Program-made: the position numbers and the translations under genes
Part shown: in pieces, positions 36,469-48,196 of the stretch
How positions within the stretch are numbered: the stretch's first letter is position 1
Layout: every line of letters starts with the position of its first letter
Source: Alphaproteobacteria bacterium
GTDB taxonomy: Bacteria > Pseudomonadota > Alphaproteobacteria > Thalassobaculales > Thalassobaculaceae
DNA length: 61,037 nt
Assembly (NCBI GenBank): GCA_024742605.1
Contig: JANSYC010000018.1
Coordinates: 1-61,037 of the forward strand
Direction: 5' to 3'
The notes under the pieces: model-generated
What the model was told of the DNA's origin: nothing
The model's database searches: none
The model's input: only the letters and a program-made list of their open reading frames with translations

Positions 36469-37202
36469 TCCGCCACCTCGCGTGCGGGTGCGGTTTCGGA
36501 CAGCCAGGCGTCGCCGCGCCGGTGCACCAGGATGGTCGAGAAATAGGGGGCGGAGTCTTCGCCGGCGTGGCTGAGCGGCAGAACCCGCTCGGTCGCCATG
36601 GTCGCCCGCTCGATATACCGCGCCCGCTCGGACAATCCCAAGCGGGTCAGCAGCGCCCGGATCCGCGGCAGGTGCCGGCCGACCTTGATCAGGACCGCCG
36701 CGTCCGAGGCGAGCAGACGGGGCTCGAGTATGTCGTCCGACAGCGGCGCGGGCAGTACGACGAGGGTGTCGTTGCGGGCCGCGAGCGGGGCTTCCAGCCG
36801 GGCGGCGCAGGCGGTGAGGGACGAGACGCCGGGCACCACCGTTACCCGGTGACGTTCCGCCAGCCGCCCGAACAGATACATGAACGAGCCGTAGAAAAAC
36901 GGATCGCCCTCGCACAGCACCGCGACGGTCCTGCCGGCATCCAGGGCGGCGCCCAGATCGGCCGCAGCCCGATCGTAGACGTCCTGGGCGGGGAAGCGTT
37001 CGACGACCATGGGCATGCGGATGGCGTATTCCTCGATCCCCTCCGGCAGGTGCTCGGCCACGATGCCGCGGGCCAGGCTGTCGCCGGTCTCCGGCGCCGG
37101 ATAGGCGACGATATCCGCCGACCGCAGGATCCGCAGCGCCTTCAGGGTGATCAGTTCCGGATCGCCCGGGCCGACGCCCAGACCGTAGAGGGTGCCGCTC
37201 AC
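36465..37202 (-). CDS. cobI: Precorrin-2/cobalt-factor II C20-methyltransferase
   Basis: A 245-residue SAM methyltransferase. LYGLGVGPGDPELITLKA at the start, VLCEGDPFFYGSFMYLFGRL near residue 95 and PGVSSLTACAARLEAPLA near 122 mark CobI/CbiL. It adds the C20 methyl group that drives later ring contraction. The GTG start at 37202 overlaps the cobL stop as GTGA and has a GGAG site in the end of cobL, favouring translational coupling; an in-frame ATG slightly upstream lies within cobL and is less likely. Confidence 0.93.
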   Translation of the reverse strand: MSGTLYGLGVGPGDPELITLKALRILRSADIVAYPAPETGDSLARGIVAEHLPEGIEEYAIRMPMVVERFPAQDVYDRAAADLGAALDAGRTVAVLCEGDPFFYGSFMYLFGRLAERHRVTVVPGVSSLTACAARLEAPLAARNDTLVVLPAPLSDDILEPRLLASDAAVLIKVGRHLPRIRALLTRLGLSERARYIERATMATERVLPLSHAGEDSAPYFSTILVHRRGDAWLSETAPAREVAE

Positions 37203-38425
37203 GATGTGCTCTCCATCGGCTTTCGGATGCGCCATTGGGTGACGGGCATCAGCGACCGCCAGCCATGATACGGACCCACCGGCTCCGCCCGCGAGACCGC
37301 CAGCCGGATCAACTCGCCGCCCAGGGTCTCGAATCGGCGCAGCAGTTCGGTTTCGCCCTCGAGGGTCACGCAGTTGGCGACCAGATGACCGCCGGGCTTC
37401 AGCGCCGACCAGCACGCATCGATCACGCCGTCGCTTGAGGCCCCGCCACCGACGAAAATCGAATCCGGTTCCGGAAGTCCGTCGAGGGCATCTGGCGCGG
37501 TCCCGTCGACGATCTCCAGCCCCGGCACGCCCAGAGTCTCCGCATTCTCCGCGATCATGGCGCGCCGCGCGGCCTTCGGCTCGATCGCCACGGCCCGGTT
37601 CAGGGGATCGGCCCGCATCCACTCGACCGAGACCGAGCCGCAGCCCGCCCCCACATCCCAGAGCAGCCCGCCGGGAAAGGGTGACAGCGCGGAGAGCGTG
37701 ACCGCGCGGGTCTCGCGCTTGGTCATCTGTCCGTCATGGCGGAAGGCGTCGTCAGGCAGGCCGCCGACGGTCGCGAGCGGGCGGGCGTCGGGTCCGGCGG
37801 CCAGCTCGACGGCGAGTGTGTTCAGGTCGTCGAAATCCGTGCGGATCAGCTCGTCGGCCCGGTGCTCGCTGCGCCGCTCTCCAGGGCCGCCCATGCGTTC
37901 GAGAACCAGAATCCGGCTTTCGCCGAAACCGTGTCGTGTCAGGTGGGCTGCGGCCTGGGCGGGAGTGGCGCCGTCCTCGGACAGGATCAGCAGCCGCGCG
38001 CCGGGCTGCAGGTGCGGGCTCAGCAGGGCCAGGGGACGGCCGTGCAGGGTGATCAGCCGTGTCGTGTGTTCGGGCCAGCCCAGCCGGGCGCAGGCGAGCG
38101 ACCGGGCGCCCGGTGCCGGAATCACCACCATCTGCTCCGAGCCGATCCGGCGGGCGAGCGTGGTGCCGATCCCGAAACAGAACGGGTCACCGCTGGCCAG
38201 CACGCAGACCGGGCGGGGCCGATAGCTTTCGATCCTGTCGACCAGCGCCTTCAGCGGTGAGGGCCACGCGACCCGGTCGCGGGTGTCCGTGTCCGGAAGC
38301 ATCGCCAGATGCCGCTCGCCGCCGATCACGATCTCCGCCTGGTCGAGCAGTGCGCGGGCGGCGGCAGACAGCCCGTCCAGCCCGTCTTCGCCGATCCCCA
38401 CGACCGAGAGCCACGGCCCGGTCAT
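37199..38425 (-). CDS. cobL: Precorrin-6Y C5,15-methyltransferase (decarboxylating), CbiE-CbiT fusion
   Basis: A 408-residue two-domain enzyme. The N-terminal CbiE part (about 1-205) has WLSVVGIGEDGLDGLS, ASGDPFCFGIGTTLARR and PAPGARSLACARLGWP. The C-terminal CbiT part (about 215-400) has MTKRETRAVTLSALSP, DVGAGCGSVSVEW (SAM loop) and FVGGGASSDGVIDACW. It methylates C5 and C15 and removes the acetate carboxyl at C12. The ATG at 38425 follows the cobH stop by one base. Confidence 0.94.
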   Translation of the reverse strand: MTGPWLSVVGIGEDGLDGLSAAARALLDQAEIVIGGERHLAMLPDTDTRDRVAWPSPLKALVDRIESYRPRPVCVLASGDPFCFGIGTTLARRIGSEQMVVIPAPGARSLACARLGWPEHTTRLITLHGRPLALLSPHLQPGARLLILSEDGATPAQAAAHLTRHGFGESRILVLERMGGPGERRSEHRADELIRTDFDDLNTLAVELAAGPDARPLATVGGLPDDAFRHDGQMTKRETRAVTLSALSPFPGGLLWDVGAGCGSVSVEWMRADPLNRAVAIEPKAARRAMIAENAETLGVPGLEIVDGTAPDALDGLPEPDSIFVGGGASSDGVIDACWSALKPGGHLVANCVTLEGETELLRRFETLGGELIRLAVSRAEPVGPYHGWRSLMPVTQWRIRKPMESTS

Positions 38426-38426
38426 C

Positions 38427-39095
38427 TCATACCCCTTCCCGGGCCAGGGCGTTGACTCCGGCAGCCGCGATCGCGCTGCCGCCCTTGCGGCCCAGCAGGG
38501 TGACGAAGGGCAGGTCGCTCTCACTGAGCAGATGTTTCGATTCCGCCGCTCCGACGAATCCGACCGGAAAGCCCAGAATCGCGGCGGGGCGCGGTGCGCC
38601 CTCCCGGATCAGGTCCAGCAGCCGGAACAGTGCGGTCGGCGCATTGCCGATCGAGACCACAGCCCCCTCCAGATGCGGCAGCCAGAGATCGACGGCGGCC
38701 GCCGAGCGGGTGGTCGCGTCGCGGCTGGCGATTTCCGGGGTGCGCGGATCGGTCAGGGTGCAGATCACCGGATTGTCGGCCGGCAGACGGGCGCGGGTGA
38801 TGCCGTGTTCGACCATGCGGGCATCGACCAGGATCGGCGCCCCGCGGGCCAGAGCCGCCCGCCCGGCGGCCACAGCACCCGGCGCGAAACGCAGGTCCGG
38901 AGCGATCTCGACAATCCCGCAGGCGTGGATCAGGCGGGTCGCCACCCCCCGTTCGAGCGGGGCGAGCGTGCCGAAATCGGCTTCGGCCTCGACGATGGCG
39001 AAGGAGCGGCGGGTGATCTCCGCCCCATCCGCCAGCCAATCGCGCGCCTCCGAGTGGCCGTCTCGATCACCGTTCATGGCCGCCGCCAGGGTCAC
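38427..39095 (-). CDS. cobH: Precorrin-8X/cobalt-precorrin-8 methylmutase
   Basis: A 222-residue methylmutase that moves a methyl group from C11 to C12, forming (hydrogeno)cobyrinate. IVEAEADFGTLAPLERGVATRLIHACG near residue 35 carries the conserved histidine (in RLIHACG); VEHGITRARLP near 95, GNAPTALFRLLDLI near 150 and GFPVGFVGAAESK near 175 complete the signature. Start overlaps the cbiX stop by four bases. Normal length. Confidence 0.94.
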   Translation of the reverse strand: MTLAAAMNGDRDGHSEARDWLADGAEITRRSFAIVEAEADFGTLAPLERGVATRLIHACGIVEIAPDLRFAPGAVAAGRAALARGAPILVDARMVEHGITRARLPADNPVICTLTDPRTPEIASRDATTRSAAAVDLWLPHLEGAVVSIGNAPTALFRLLDLIREGAPRPAAILGFPVGFVGAAESKHLLSESDLPFVTLLGRKGGSAIAAAGVNALAREGV

Positions 39096-40222
39096 CCGCC
39101 CAGGCCCTTGCGCAGGGTCTTGGGCCCCATCGGATGGTCGGCATGCGGATAGGGGTGATGGTGATGACCATGATCGTGGTCATGCCCGTGATCATGGTCA
39201 TGAGAATGGCCATGCTCGTGGTCATGGGAATGGCCGTGCTGGTGCTCATGCCCGTGCTCATGGCCGTGGTGTTGATCGTGCCCATGGTCGTGATCGTGGG
39301 AATGCCCATGATCATGTCCGTGGCCGTGACCCTGATCCTCCGCCGGGCCGGTGCCGATGCCCTCCACATGATGGTGGTGGCTTTCCTGCTGCAGGCCGAC
39401 CTCGTCCTCGAAGCCGAGCACCTGCTGGCGGTACTTGCACATCTGGCAGTTCATGTTGCCGGTGCCCTCCAGGATCTCCTCGATCCGGGCCTCGAAGGTC
39501 TGCAGCACCATCTCGTGATCGTTCAGGTAGCCGGCCTTGATGAACTCGATATCCGGAAATTCCTTCGCCACGATGTCGGTGTAGTCGTAGATCCGCCGCA
39601 CCAGCACACCGGTGAACAGGAAATACGGGAACACCAGAACCCGCTTGAAGCCCAGCTTGGCGACCTGACGCAGGCCGGGTTCGACCAACGGGAAGGTCAC
39701 GCCGGAATAGCAGGTCTCGCCCCAGCCAAAGCCCAGGCCCTCCCACAGCATCCGCATGACCTTGACCACGTTGGAGTTGGCATCGGGATCGCTGGCGCCC
39801 CGACCCACCACCATCAGAAGGGTCTCGTGGCGGGGCACGTCGCCACCGGCCGCGTCCAGCGCCTGTTCGATCCGGTCGCTCGCCGCCTTCAGCATGCGCG
39901 GGTCGATCCCAAGCTCGCGGCCGTAGCGGACGGGCAGGCCGTTCTGCGCCATGTAGGTGTTGAGCACCGAGGGAATGTCGTTCTTGGCATGGCCTGCGGC
40001 GAACAGCATGCCGGGCACCGCGAGAACCTCTTCGGCCCCGCGCGCCTTCAGGCCGTCGAGTCCCTTGTTGATCACCGGGTTGGCGAACTCCAGATAGCCG
40101 TAATCCACATCGTACCGGTCGGCCATCCGCGCCCGCAGCTTCATCGCCACGGCGGCGAATTCATCGACCGCTCCCTGGTCCCGGCTTCCGTGTCCGCACA
40201 GCATCACGCCGCGTTTGGTCAT
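39092..40222 (-). CDS. cbiX: Sirohydrochlorin cobaltochelatase, CbiX-long type with His-rich tail
   Basis: A 376-residue chelatase that inserts Co(II) early in the pathway. The first chelatase half has RGVMLCGHGSRDQGAVDEF (His near residue 11) and VPGMLFAAGHAKNDIP (His near 76); the second has MVVGRGASDPDANSN and FPYFLFTGVLVRRI. Near residue 270, MNCQMCKYR fits the MxCxxC Fe-S motif reported for CbiX-long proteins. The last 75 residues are a run of HG, HD, HE and HS pairs, over 30 histidines, probably for metal storage or delivery. AGGAGG precedes the ATG. First gene of the six-gene cob operon. Confidence 0.93.
   Translation of the reverse strand: MTKRGVMLCGHGSRDQGAVDEFAAVAMKLRARMADRYDVDYGYLEFANPVINKGLDGLKARGAEEVLAVPGMLFAAGHAKNDIPSVLNTYMAQNGLPVRYGRELGIDPRMLKAASDRIEQALDAAGGDVPRHETLLMVVGRGASDPDANSNVVKVMRMLWEGLGFGWGETCYSGVTFPLVEPGLRQVAKLGFKRVLVFPYFLFTGVLVRRIYDYTDIVAKEFPDIEFIKAGYLNDHEMVLQTFEARIEEILEGTGNMNCQMCKYRQQVLGFEDEVGLQQESHHHHVEGIGTGPAEDQGHGHGHDHGHSHDHDHGHDQHHGHEHGHEHQHGHSHDHEHGHSHDHDHGHDHDHGHHHHPYPHADHPMGPKTLRKGLGG
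39136..39332 (-). repeat. Degenerate His-codon repeat tract in cbiX
   Basis: About 65 codons alternating CAT/CAC with GGC, GAT/GAC, GAG or AGC codons, encoding the HGHDHGHSH tail of CbiX. The unit length is 6 bases with many variations, which makes the tract prone to length change by slippage. Confidence 0.85.
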
Positions 40223-40496
40223 TCCACATCCTCCTGTCACGCGCGACCGGACGTGGCTGGAACGCACGGCTCCATCGACCAAATGCCCGACGACGCGGAT
40301 ATCGTTCCCGATCTATCCGGCCCGTCCAGATGCGCCGAACCCGTTCGGCGTGCCGGAAGGCGTCCGTCACGACTGGCGTGTCCCGGACCGTTATCCTATG
40401 TCCTAGGGGAACGTCCCCCGGACCTGTCCACTCTTAGCCTCCAAGGCGGGGGCGGGCAAGCCGACGACGCCCGGTAAACGCTGAACGGTTGCGACC

Positions 40497-41417
40497 ATGA
40501 CACAGTCTCTCGACCCGACCCTCCCGAAACCGACCGGTCCTGCCGGTCACGTGTTCTTTTTCGGCCTCGGCTACACCGCCCAGCGGCTGGCGCAGCGGCT
40601 TCTGGCCGCAGGATGGAAGGTATCGGGCAGCGTGCGGGACGCGGAGAAGGCGGCGCGTCTGTCCGTTGACCTCGGCCTCACATGCCATGTGCTGACCGAT
40701 GCGGCCCCGATTCCCGACCCGAAAGCGGCCTTCGCCGGCGTGACCCATGTGATCGACTCGATCCCTCCGGGCGAGGGGGGAGACACCGCTTTGCTGCATC
40801 ATGCCGGGGATCTGCAGGCCGCATCGCAGATCCGATGGATCGGCTATCTCTCGACCCCCGCCGTCTACGGCGACCGGCAGGGCGGCTGGGTCCGGGAGGA
40901 GGAGGCACCGACCCCCGGCAGCGCGCGCGGCGCCCGTCGGGCGGCGGCGGAACAGGCCTGGATGGACGCGTTCTCCGGCACCGATGTGGCGGTGCAGGTC
41001 TTCCGGATCGCCGGGATCTACGGCCCGGGTCCCCGCCGCAACGCGCTGGAAAGCGTGCGTAACGGCTCCGCCCGGATCATCGACAAGCCGGGACAGGTGT
41101 TCAACCGCATCCATGTGGACGACATCGGCTCGATCCTGCTGGCCTCGATGGCGCGGCCCCGGGATGGCGGGATCTACAATGTGGCGGACACGCTGGCCTG
41201 CGATCCGGGAGATCCGATCCGGTTCGCGTGCGATCTGCTCGGGGTCGCCCCGCCCGACCCGATCCCGTTCGACAGTGCCGAGCTGTCCGACATGGCCCGC
41301 AGCTTCTATTCCGAGTGCAAACGGCTGGATACCTCCAAGCTGACCGAGGAGCTGGGCGCCGAGCTCCGCTATCCGACCTACCGGGACGGTCTGACCGCGA
41401 TCCACGCCGCCGAGTGA
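40497..41417 (+). CDS. SDR/NAD-dependent epimerase-like protein (YeeZ-like)
   Basis: A 306-residue Rossmann protein. HVFFFGLGYTAQRLAQRLLAAGW near residue 18 is a GxGxxxxxL nucleotide-binding start, HVIDSIPPGEGGD near 78 replaces the usual SDR motif, YLSTPAVYGDRQGGWVREE near 110 and FRIAGIYGPGPRRNALE near 160 are typical of the YeeZ-like group common in alphaproteobacteria. The tyrosine of YxxxK is not followed by a lysine three residues on, so catalysis may differ. No partner gene shows its role. Divergent from cbiX with 274 bases between; no B12 riboswitch consensus was seen there. Confidence 0.8.
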   Translation: MTQSLDPTLPKPTGPAGHVFFFGLGYTAQRLAQRLLAAGWKVSGSVRDAEKAARLSVDLGLTCHVLTDAAPIPDPKAAFAGVTHVIDSIPPGEGGDTALLHHAGDLQAASQIRWIGYLSTPAVYGDRQGGWVREEEAPTPGSARGARRAAAEQAWMDAFSGTDVAVQVFRIAGIYGPGPRRNALESVRNGSARIIDKPGQVFNRIHVDDIGSILLASMARPRDGGIYNVADTLACDPGDPIRFACDLLGVAPPDPIPFDSAELSDMARSFYSECKRLDTSKLTEELGAELRYPTYRDGLTAIHAAE

Positions 41418-41506
41418 GACCTCCCCGCGCGAGCGATCCGACGGACCCGGCGGATGCCGGTCCGGTCGGACACCCCTGTTCGAGGTTTGGGGGTTGCGCA
41501 AATCAA

Positions 41507-41528
41507 GACATAAGGATATCTTTATATC
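41507..41528. promoter_or_regulatory. 22-bp imperfect palindrome ahead of sahR: candidate SahR operator
   Basis: The sequence GACATAAGGATATCTTTATATC reads almost the same on both strands (18 of 22 positions symmetric), centred on GATATC (41515-41520). It lies 30 bases before the sahR start in a short AT-rich island. ArsR-family regulators bind such palindromes; autoregulation and control of the met genes by SahR is an inference from family and position. Confidence 0.65.
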
Positions 41529-41557
41529 GTTATTGAAATTGACCGGACGGGCCTGGC

Positions 41558-42550
41558 ATGGCGATTGGCGGATCGGACACGACAGAGAGTTTGCTTGCCG
41601 GGCTGCGCGCGGTGGCGGAGCCGACGCGGCTGCGGATTCTGGTGCTCTGCGCCCAGGCGGAACTGTCGGTCACCGAACTGGTCCAGATTCTCGGGCAGAG
41701 CCAGCCACGGGTGTCCCGCCATCTCAAGCTGATGGTGGAAGCCGATGTGCTGGAGCGGCATCAGGAGGGGGCGCGCGCGTTCTATCGGCCGTCGGAGACC
41801 GGCGTGACCGGCGCTCTGGTCGCGCGGCTGGTGGATCTGGCGCCGAAGGAGGGCGCCGAGGCGGCCGAGGATCGGGCGCGGCTGGACGGCATCCGGGCAG
41901 CCCGCAGCGAGAAGGCGGCGGACTATTTCCGCAGCAATGCGACCAATTGGGAAGACCTGCGCGGCCTCTACGCCGATGAGGCCGCGATCGACGCGCGGCT
42001 GGCGGCGGCGGTGGCCGAGCGCGCGGGCGGCGAACTGCTCGACATCGGCACCGGGACCGGCCGGGTTCTGGAAGCGGTCGCCCCGTTCGTACGCGGCGCC
42101 ATCGGGGTCGACAACGCGCGTCCGATGCTGGATGTGGCGCGCGCCAAGCTCGACGGTCCGCATTTCCATCATTGCCAGGTGCGGCTGGCCGATATGTACC
42201 GGCTGCCGTTCCCGGCAGAGCGGTTCGACACGGTGACCGTCAACATGGTGCTGCGCTACGCGGAGAACCCCGAGCGGGTTCTGGCCGAGGCGGCACGGGT
42301 GCTGCGTCCGGGCGGCCGGATCCTGATCGTCGATTTCGCCCCGCACCGGATGACCGCGCTGCGGGACGAGCACGCCCACCGCTGGCTCGGGTTTTCCGAT
42401 GAGGAGATCGCCGGCATGGCCGAGAGCCTGGATCTGCGGGTTGCCCCCGCCGACCGGATCAAGGGCGATCCGCTGACCGTCTGTTTGTGGTCCGCCGAAC
42501 CCACCGAGGTCCGGGCCGCCAATGCCAACCGCGCCGCGCTGGCGTCCTGA
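41558..42550 (+). CDS. sahR: ArsR-family regulator fused to SAM methyltransferase-like domain (SahR type)
   Basis: A 330-residue two-domain regulator. Residues 12-90 form an ArsR winged helix (LRAVAEPTRLRILVLC, then LGQSQPRVSRHLKLMVEADVL). Residues about 130-290 form a methyltransferase fold with GGELLDIGTGTGRVLEAVAP and RVLRPGGRILIVDFAP. This architecture is that of SahR, which senses S-adenosylhomocysteine and controls methionine-cycle genes in Proteobacteria. Here it is followed directly by metF and metH, 10 bases before metF, and preceded by a palindromic operator, which makes the assignment strong. Confidence 0.88.
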   Translation: MAIGGSDTTESLLAGLRAVAEPTRLRILVLCAQAELSVTELVQILGQSQPRVSRHLKLMVEADVLERHQEGARAFYRPSETGVTGALVARLVDLAPKEGAEAAEDRARLDGIRAARSEKAADYFRSNATNWEDLRGLYADEAAIDARLAAAVAERAGGELLDIGTGTGRVLEAVAPFVRGAIGVDNARPMLDVARAKLDGPHFHHCQVRLADMYRLPFPAERFDTVTVNMVLRYAENPERVLAEAARVLRPGGRILIVDFAPHRMTALRDEHAHRWLGFSDEEIAGMAESLDLRVAPADRIKGDPLTVCLWSAEPTEVRAANANRAALAS

Positions 42551-42560
42551 GGAGAATCTG

Positions 42561-43427
42561 ATGACCACCCACCCCCTCGTGAGTTTCGAGTTTTTCCCGC
42601 CCAAGGACGAAGTGGGCGAGGGCAAGCTGTGGAATTCGTTCGAGAAGCTGGCGCCGCTGCGGCCGCGCTTCGTGTCGGTCACCTACGGCGCCGGTGGCAG
42701 CACGCGGGACCGGACCAGCAACATCGTCAAGCGGATCGAGGGCCAGACCGGCCTGACCGCCGCCGCCCACCTGACCTGCGTGGAGGCGACCCGGGCTGAG
42801 ATCGACGCCCAGGCGCGGGACTGGTGGGATGCGGGTATCCGGCACGTGGTGGCCCTGCGCGGGGATGCGCCCGGTAAGGACGGGATCTACACCCCGCACC
42901 CCGGCGGCTACGCCTATGCCAGCGATCTGGTAGCGGGCCTGAAGCGGATCGGGGATTTCGAGATTTCGGTCGGCGCCTATCCCGAAGTGCATCCCGACGC
43001 CGCCTCGGCCCGGGACGACATGGACAACCTGAAGCGCAAGATCGACGCCGGTGCGACCCGCGCGATCACCCAGTATTTCTTCGAGGCGGACACGTTCCTG
43101 AGGTTCCGGGACGCGGCGGTCGCCGCCGGGATCACCGCCCCGATCGTGCCGGGCATTCTGCCGGTCACCAATTTCAAGACGGTCGCCCGGTTCTCGGCCT
43201 CCTGCGGGACGGCGGTGCCGGACTGGATGGCGGAGCTGTTCGAGGGCCTGGACGACGACCCGGAGACCCGGGCCCTGGTGGCGGCCTCCACCGCCAGCGA
43301 GCTGTGCCTCAAGCTGATGGCGGAAGGGGTGGACGAGTTCCATTTCTACACCCTGAACCGGGCCGAGCTGACCAATGCGATCTGTCGGCGCCTGGGCGTG
43401 CGCCCGGAAATGGAGCAGGCGGCATGA
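42561..43427 (+). CDS. metF: 5,10-methylenetetrahydrofolate reductase
   Basis: A 288-residue FAD-dependent reductase producing 5-methyl-THF for methionine synthase. VSFEFFPPKD at the start has the catalytic Glu, FVSVTYGAGGSTRDRT near residue 35, AHLTCVEA near 73, HVVALRGDAPG near 100 and ITQYFFEADTFLRF near 170 are diagnostic, with EFHFYTLNRAELT near the end. Length is typical of MetF. GAGGAGA precedes the ATG. The stop overlaps the next gene by four bases (ATGA). Confidence 0.95.
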   Translation: MTTHPLVSFEFFPPKDEVGEGKLWNSFEKLAPLRPRFVSVTYGAGGSTRDRTSNIVKRIEGQTGLTAAAHLTCVEATRAEIDAQARDWWDAGIRHVVALRGDAPGKDGIYTPHPGGYAYASDLVAGLKRIGDFEISVGAYPEVHPDAASARDDMDNLKRKIDAGATRAITQYFFEADTFLRFRDAAVAAGITAPIVPGILPVTNFKTVARFSASCGTAVPDWMAELFEGLDDDPETRALVAASTASELCLKLMAEGVDEFHFYTLNRAELTNAICRRLGVRPEMEQAA

Positions 43428-44377
43428 CGGCGCAGGCGCGTTTCGGTTTCGGGACCGCGACCACGCTGATCTCCGGCGGGATGGCGGAGCCGCTGGGCGG
43501 GATCGGGGCGCCGTGCCTGGAGCTGCTGAACATCACCAACCCCCGCGAGGTGCGGGCCGCTCATGACCGCTATCTGGCGGCCGGGGCGAGGGTGCTGCGG
43601 ACCAATACCGCCAATGCCTCGCCGGAGCGGCTGGATCGCTATCGAATGGACGACGAGGCGTTCATCATCAGCTACATGGCGGCGGAACACGCGCAGGACG
43701 CGGTGACGCGGGCCCGGAAGTCGGACGGGATCGCGCGCAGCGTCCTGGGTGTGGCGCGGGTTGAGACCCGCTTCGGCGCGTCCGGGTTTCTGTCTCTCGA
43801 TCGGGTCGCGGCGGCGACGCGCACCATGGCCTCCGGTCTGGTCGGCGGCGGAGCGGATGCGATTCTGCTGGAAGCCGCCCAGGATCCCGCCCGTCTGACG
43901 GCGGCGGTGGCGGGGGCCAGACATGGAATGGCCGATGCCGGACGGATCGTGCCGATCCATCTGAAACTGCGCTACGACCCGGTGTTCAGTGTTCCGTCCC
44001 GCGCCAGGGTGACCTCTGATCTGGTGGCGGCGGCGAGTCAGGCGGCCGGGCTGAATCTGACCGGGCTGTCCCTGGCGCCGGTCAATCTGGTCGACGGATG
44101 GCGGGAGACCCTGGGCGCGATGGCGCGGGTGTTCGGCGGCAGCCTGTTCGCCGAGAGCGCGCGCGACCTGCCGGATCTGGCCGGTTTGATCGCGGATCCG
44201 GTGATCGGGCCGCGTCTCGCCATGATCGGCGGCGGTCTCACCCCGGACGACACCGCGCTGCTGAACCGGTTGCTGGTGCGGGCCGGGCATCCGGCTGCGC
44301 TGCCGGTCGGGTTCGCGGCGAACGACACCGGTCGAGACGGTGATCTCGGACACATCCGGAGCGGGCAGGCCGGCTGA
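43424..44377 (+). CDS. Homocysteine methyltransferase-like protein lacking the zinc site
   Basis: A 317-residue protein resembling the N-terminal barrel of Met[17 protein letters not shown] matches the TNTFxA segment, and [14 protein letters not shown] matches GGxDxILxET. Yet the three zinc cysteines are missing: where MetH has GLNCALG this has [11 protein letters not shown] (near residue 208), and where MetH has [10 protein letters not shown] this has GGGLTPDD (near 267). It therefore should not bind homocysteine in the known way. Its position between metF and metH, with an ATGA overlap to metF, suggests a role in methionine synthase function or methyl transfer, unknown so far. Confidence 0.8.
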   Translation: MTAQARFGFGTATTLISGGMAEPLGGIGAPCLELLNITNPREVRAAHDRYLAAGARVLRTNTANASPERLDRYRMDDEAFIISYMAAEHAQDAVTRARKSDGIARSVLGVARVETRFGASGFLSLDRVAAATRTMASGLVGGGADAILLEAAQDPARLTAAVAGARHGMADAGRIVPIHLKLRYDPVFSVPSRARVTSDLVAAASQAAGLNLTGLSLAPVNLVDGWRETLGAMARVFGGSLFAESARDLPDLAGLIADPVIGPRLAMIGGGLTPDDTALLNRLLVRAGHPAALPVGFAANDTGRDGDLGHIRSGQAG

Positions 44378-44420
44378 CGGCCCGCGACCGCTCTTCACTC
44401 AGACTTCCATGGAAGGTTCG

Positions 44421-45478
44421 ATGGACAGAAACGCACGTATTGCGGCCCTGAAGGAAATCGCCACCCGGCGCATTCTGGTTCTGGACGGGGCCATGGGCAC
44501 CATGATCCAGGCCCTGAAACTGGACGAGGACGGCTATCGCGGAACCCGGTTCAAGGATCACCCGAGCGAGCTGAAGGGCGACAACGATCTGCTCAATCTC
44601 ACCCGGCCCGACGCGATCCAGGCAATCCACGAGCAGTATCTCGAGGCCGGCGCCGATATCGTCGAGACCAACACCTTCAACGCGACCACGGTCAGCCAGG
44701 CCGATTACGGCCTGGAGGCGATCGCCCGCGAACTGAACGCCGTCGGCGCCGAGATCGCCCGCAAGGCGGCGGATGTGGTGGCGGACCGGGAAGAGCGGGT
44801 GGTGTTCGTGGCCGGCGGACTCGGCCCGACCTCCAAGACCGCTTCGATCTCGCCGGACGTCTCCGATCCCGGCGCCCGCAACACCAGTTTCGACGAGCTG
44901 CGCGAGACCTATCGGGAGGCGACGCTGGGCCTGATCGAAGGCGGCAGTGACATGATCCTGGTTGAGACCATTTTCGACACCCTGAACGCGAAGGCCGCCC
45001 TGTTCGCGGTCGATGAGGCGTTCGAGCAGAGCGGCGTCCGGCTGCCGATCCTGATCTCCGGCACCATCACGGACAAATCCGGCCGCACGCTGTCGGGGCA
45101 GACCCCGGAAGCCTTCTGGAACTCGGTCAGCCACGCCCAGCCGTTCAGCGTCGGTCTGAACTGCGCGCTGGGCGCCAAGGACCTGCGCGAGCACGTGGCG
45201 GAGCTGTCCCGGGTGGCCGACTGTCTGGTCAGCGCCTACCCGAACGCCGGTCTGCCGAACGAGTTCGGCGGCTATGACGAGACCCCGGACGAAACGGCGG
45301 CCCATCTCGGCCGCTGGGCGGAGCAGGGCATCGTGAACCTGGTCGGCGGATGCTGCGGCACCACGCCGGACCACATCCGCGCGATCGCGAACGCGGTCAG
45401 AGGGGCCGCCCCGCGCGAGATCCCGGTCCGCGAGCGACGCCTGCGGCTGTCCGGGCTGGAACCCTTCGAGGTACGGGC

Positions 45479-45482
<4 letters not shown>
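44421..45482 (+). CDS. metH: Methionine synthase, homocysteine-binding part
   Basis: A 353-residue polypeptide equal to the first MetH module. [13 protein letters not shown] near residue 18, [27 protein letters not shown] near 60, [14 protein letters not shown] near 215, GLNCALG near 246 and [13 protein letters not shown] near 308 (zinc cysteines) are intact. The rest of MetH is encoded by the next gene, which overlaps as ATGA. Split MetH occurs in a number of alphaproteobacteria. GGAAGG lies 5 bases before the ATG. Confidence 0.94.

Positions 45483-48196
<2,714 letters not shown>

Noticed and set aside
39134-40477. Plus-strand frame opposite cbiX starting with a Met/Val-rich hydrophobic stretch
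   Set aside because: The apparent membrane helices are the complement of His codons (CAT/CAC give ATG/GTG) in the cbiX tail, so this is an artefact of the repeat.
40223-40496. Cobalamin riboswitch ahead of cbiX
   Set aside because: I looked for the conserved B12-box type sequences on the cbiX strand here and ahead of cobA and cbiD and found none that fit; a covariance-model search would settle it.
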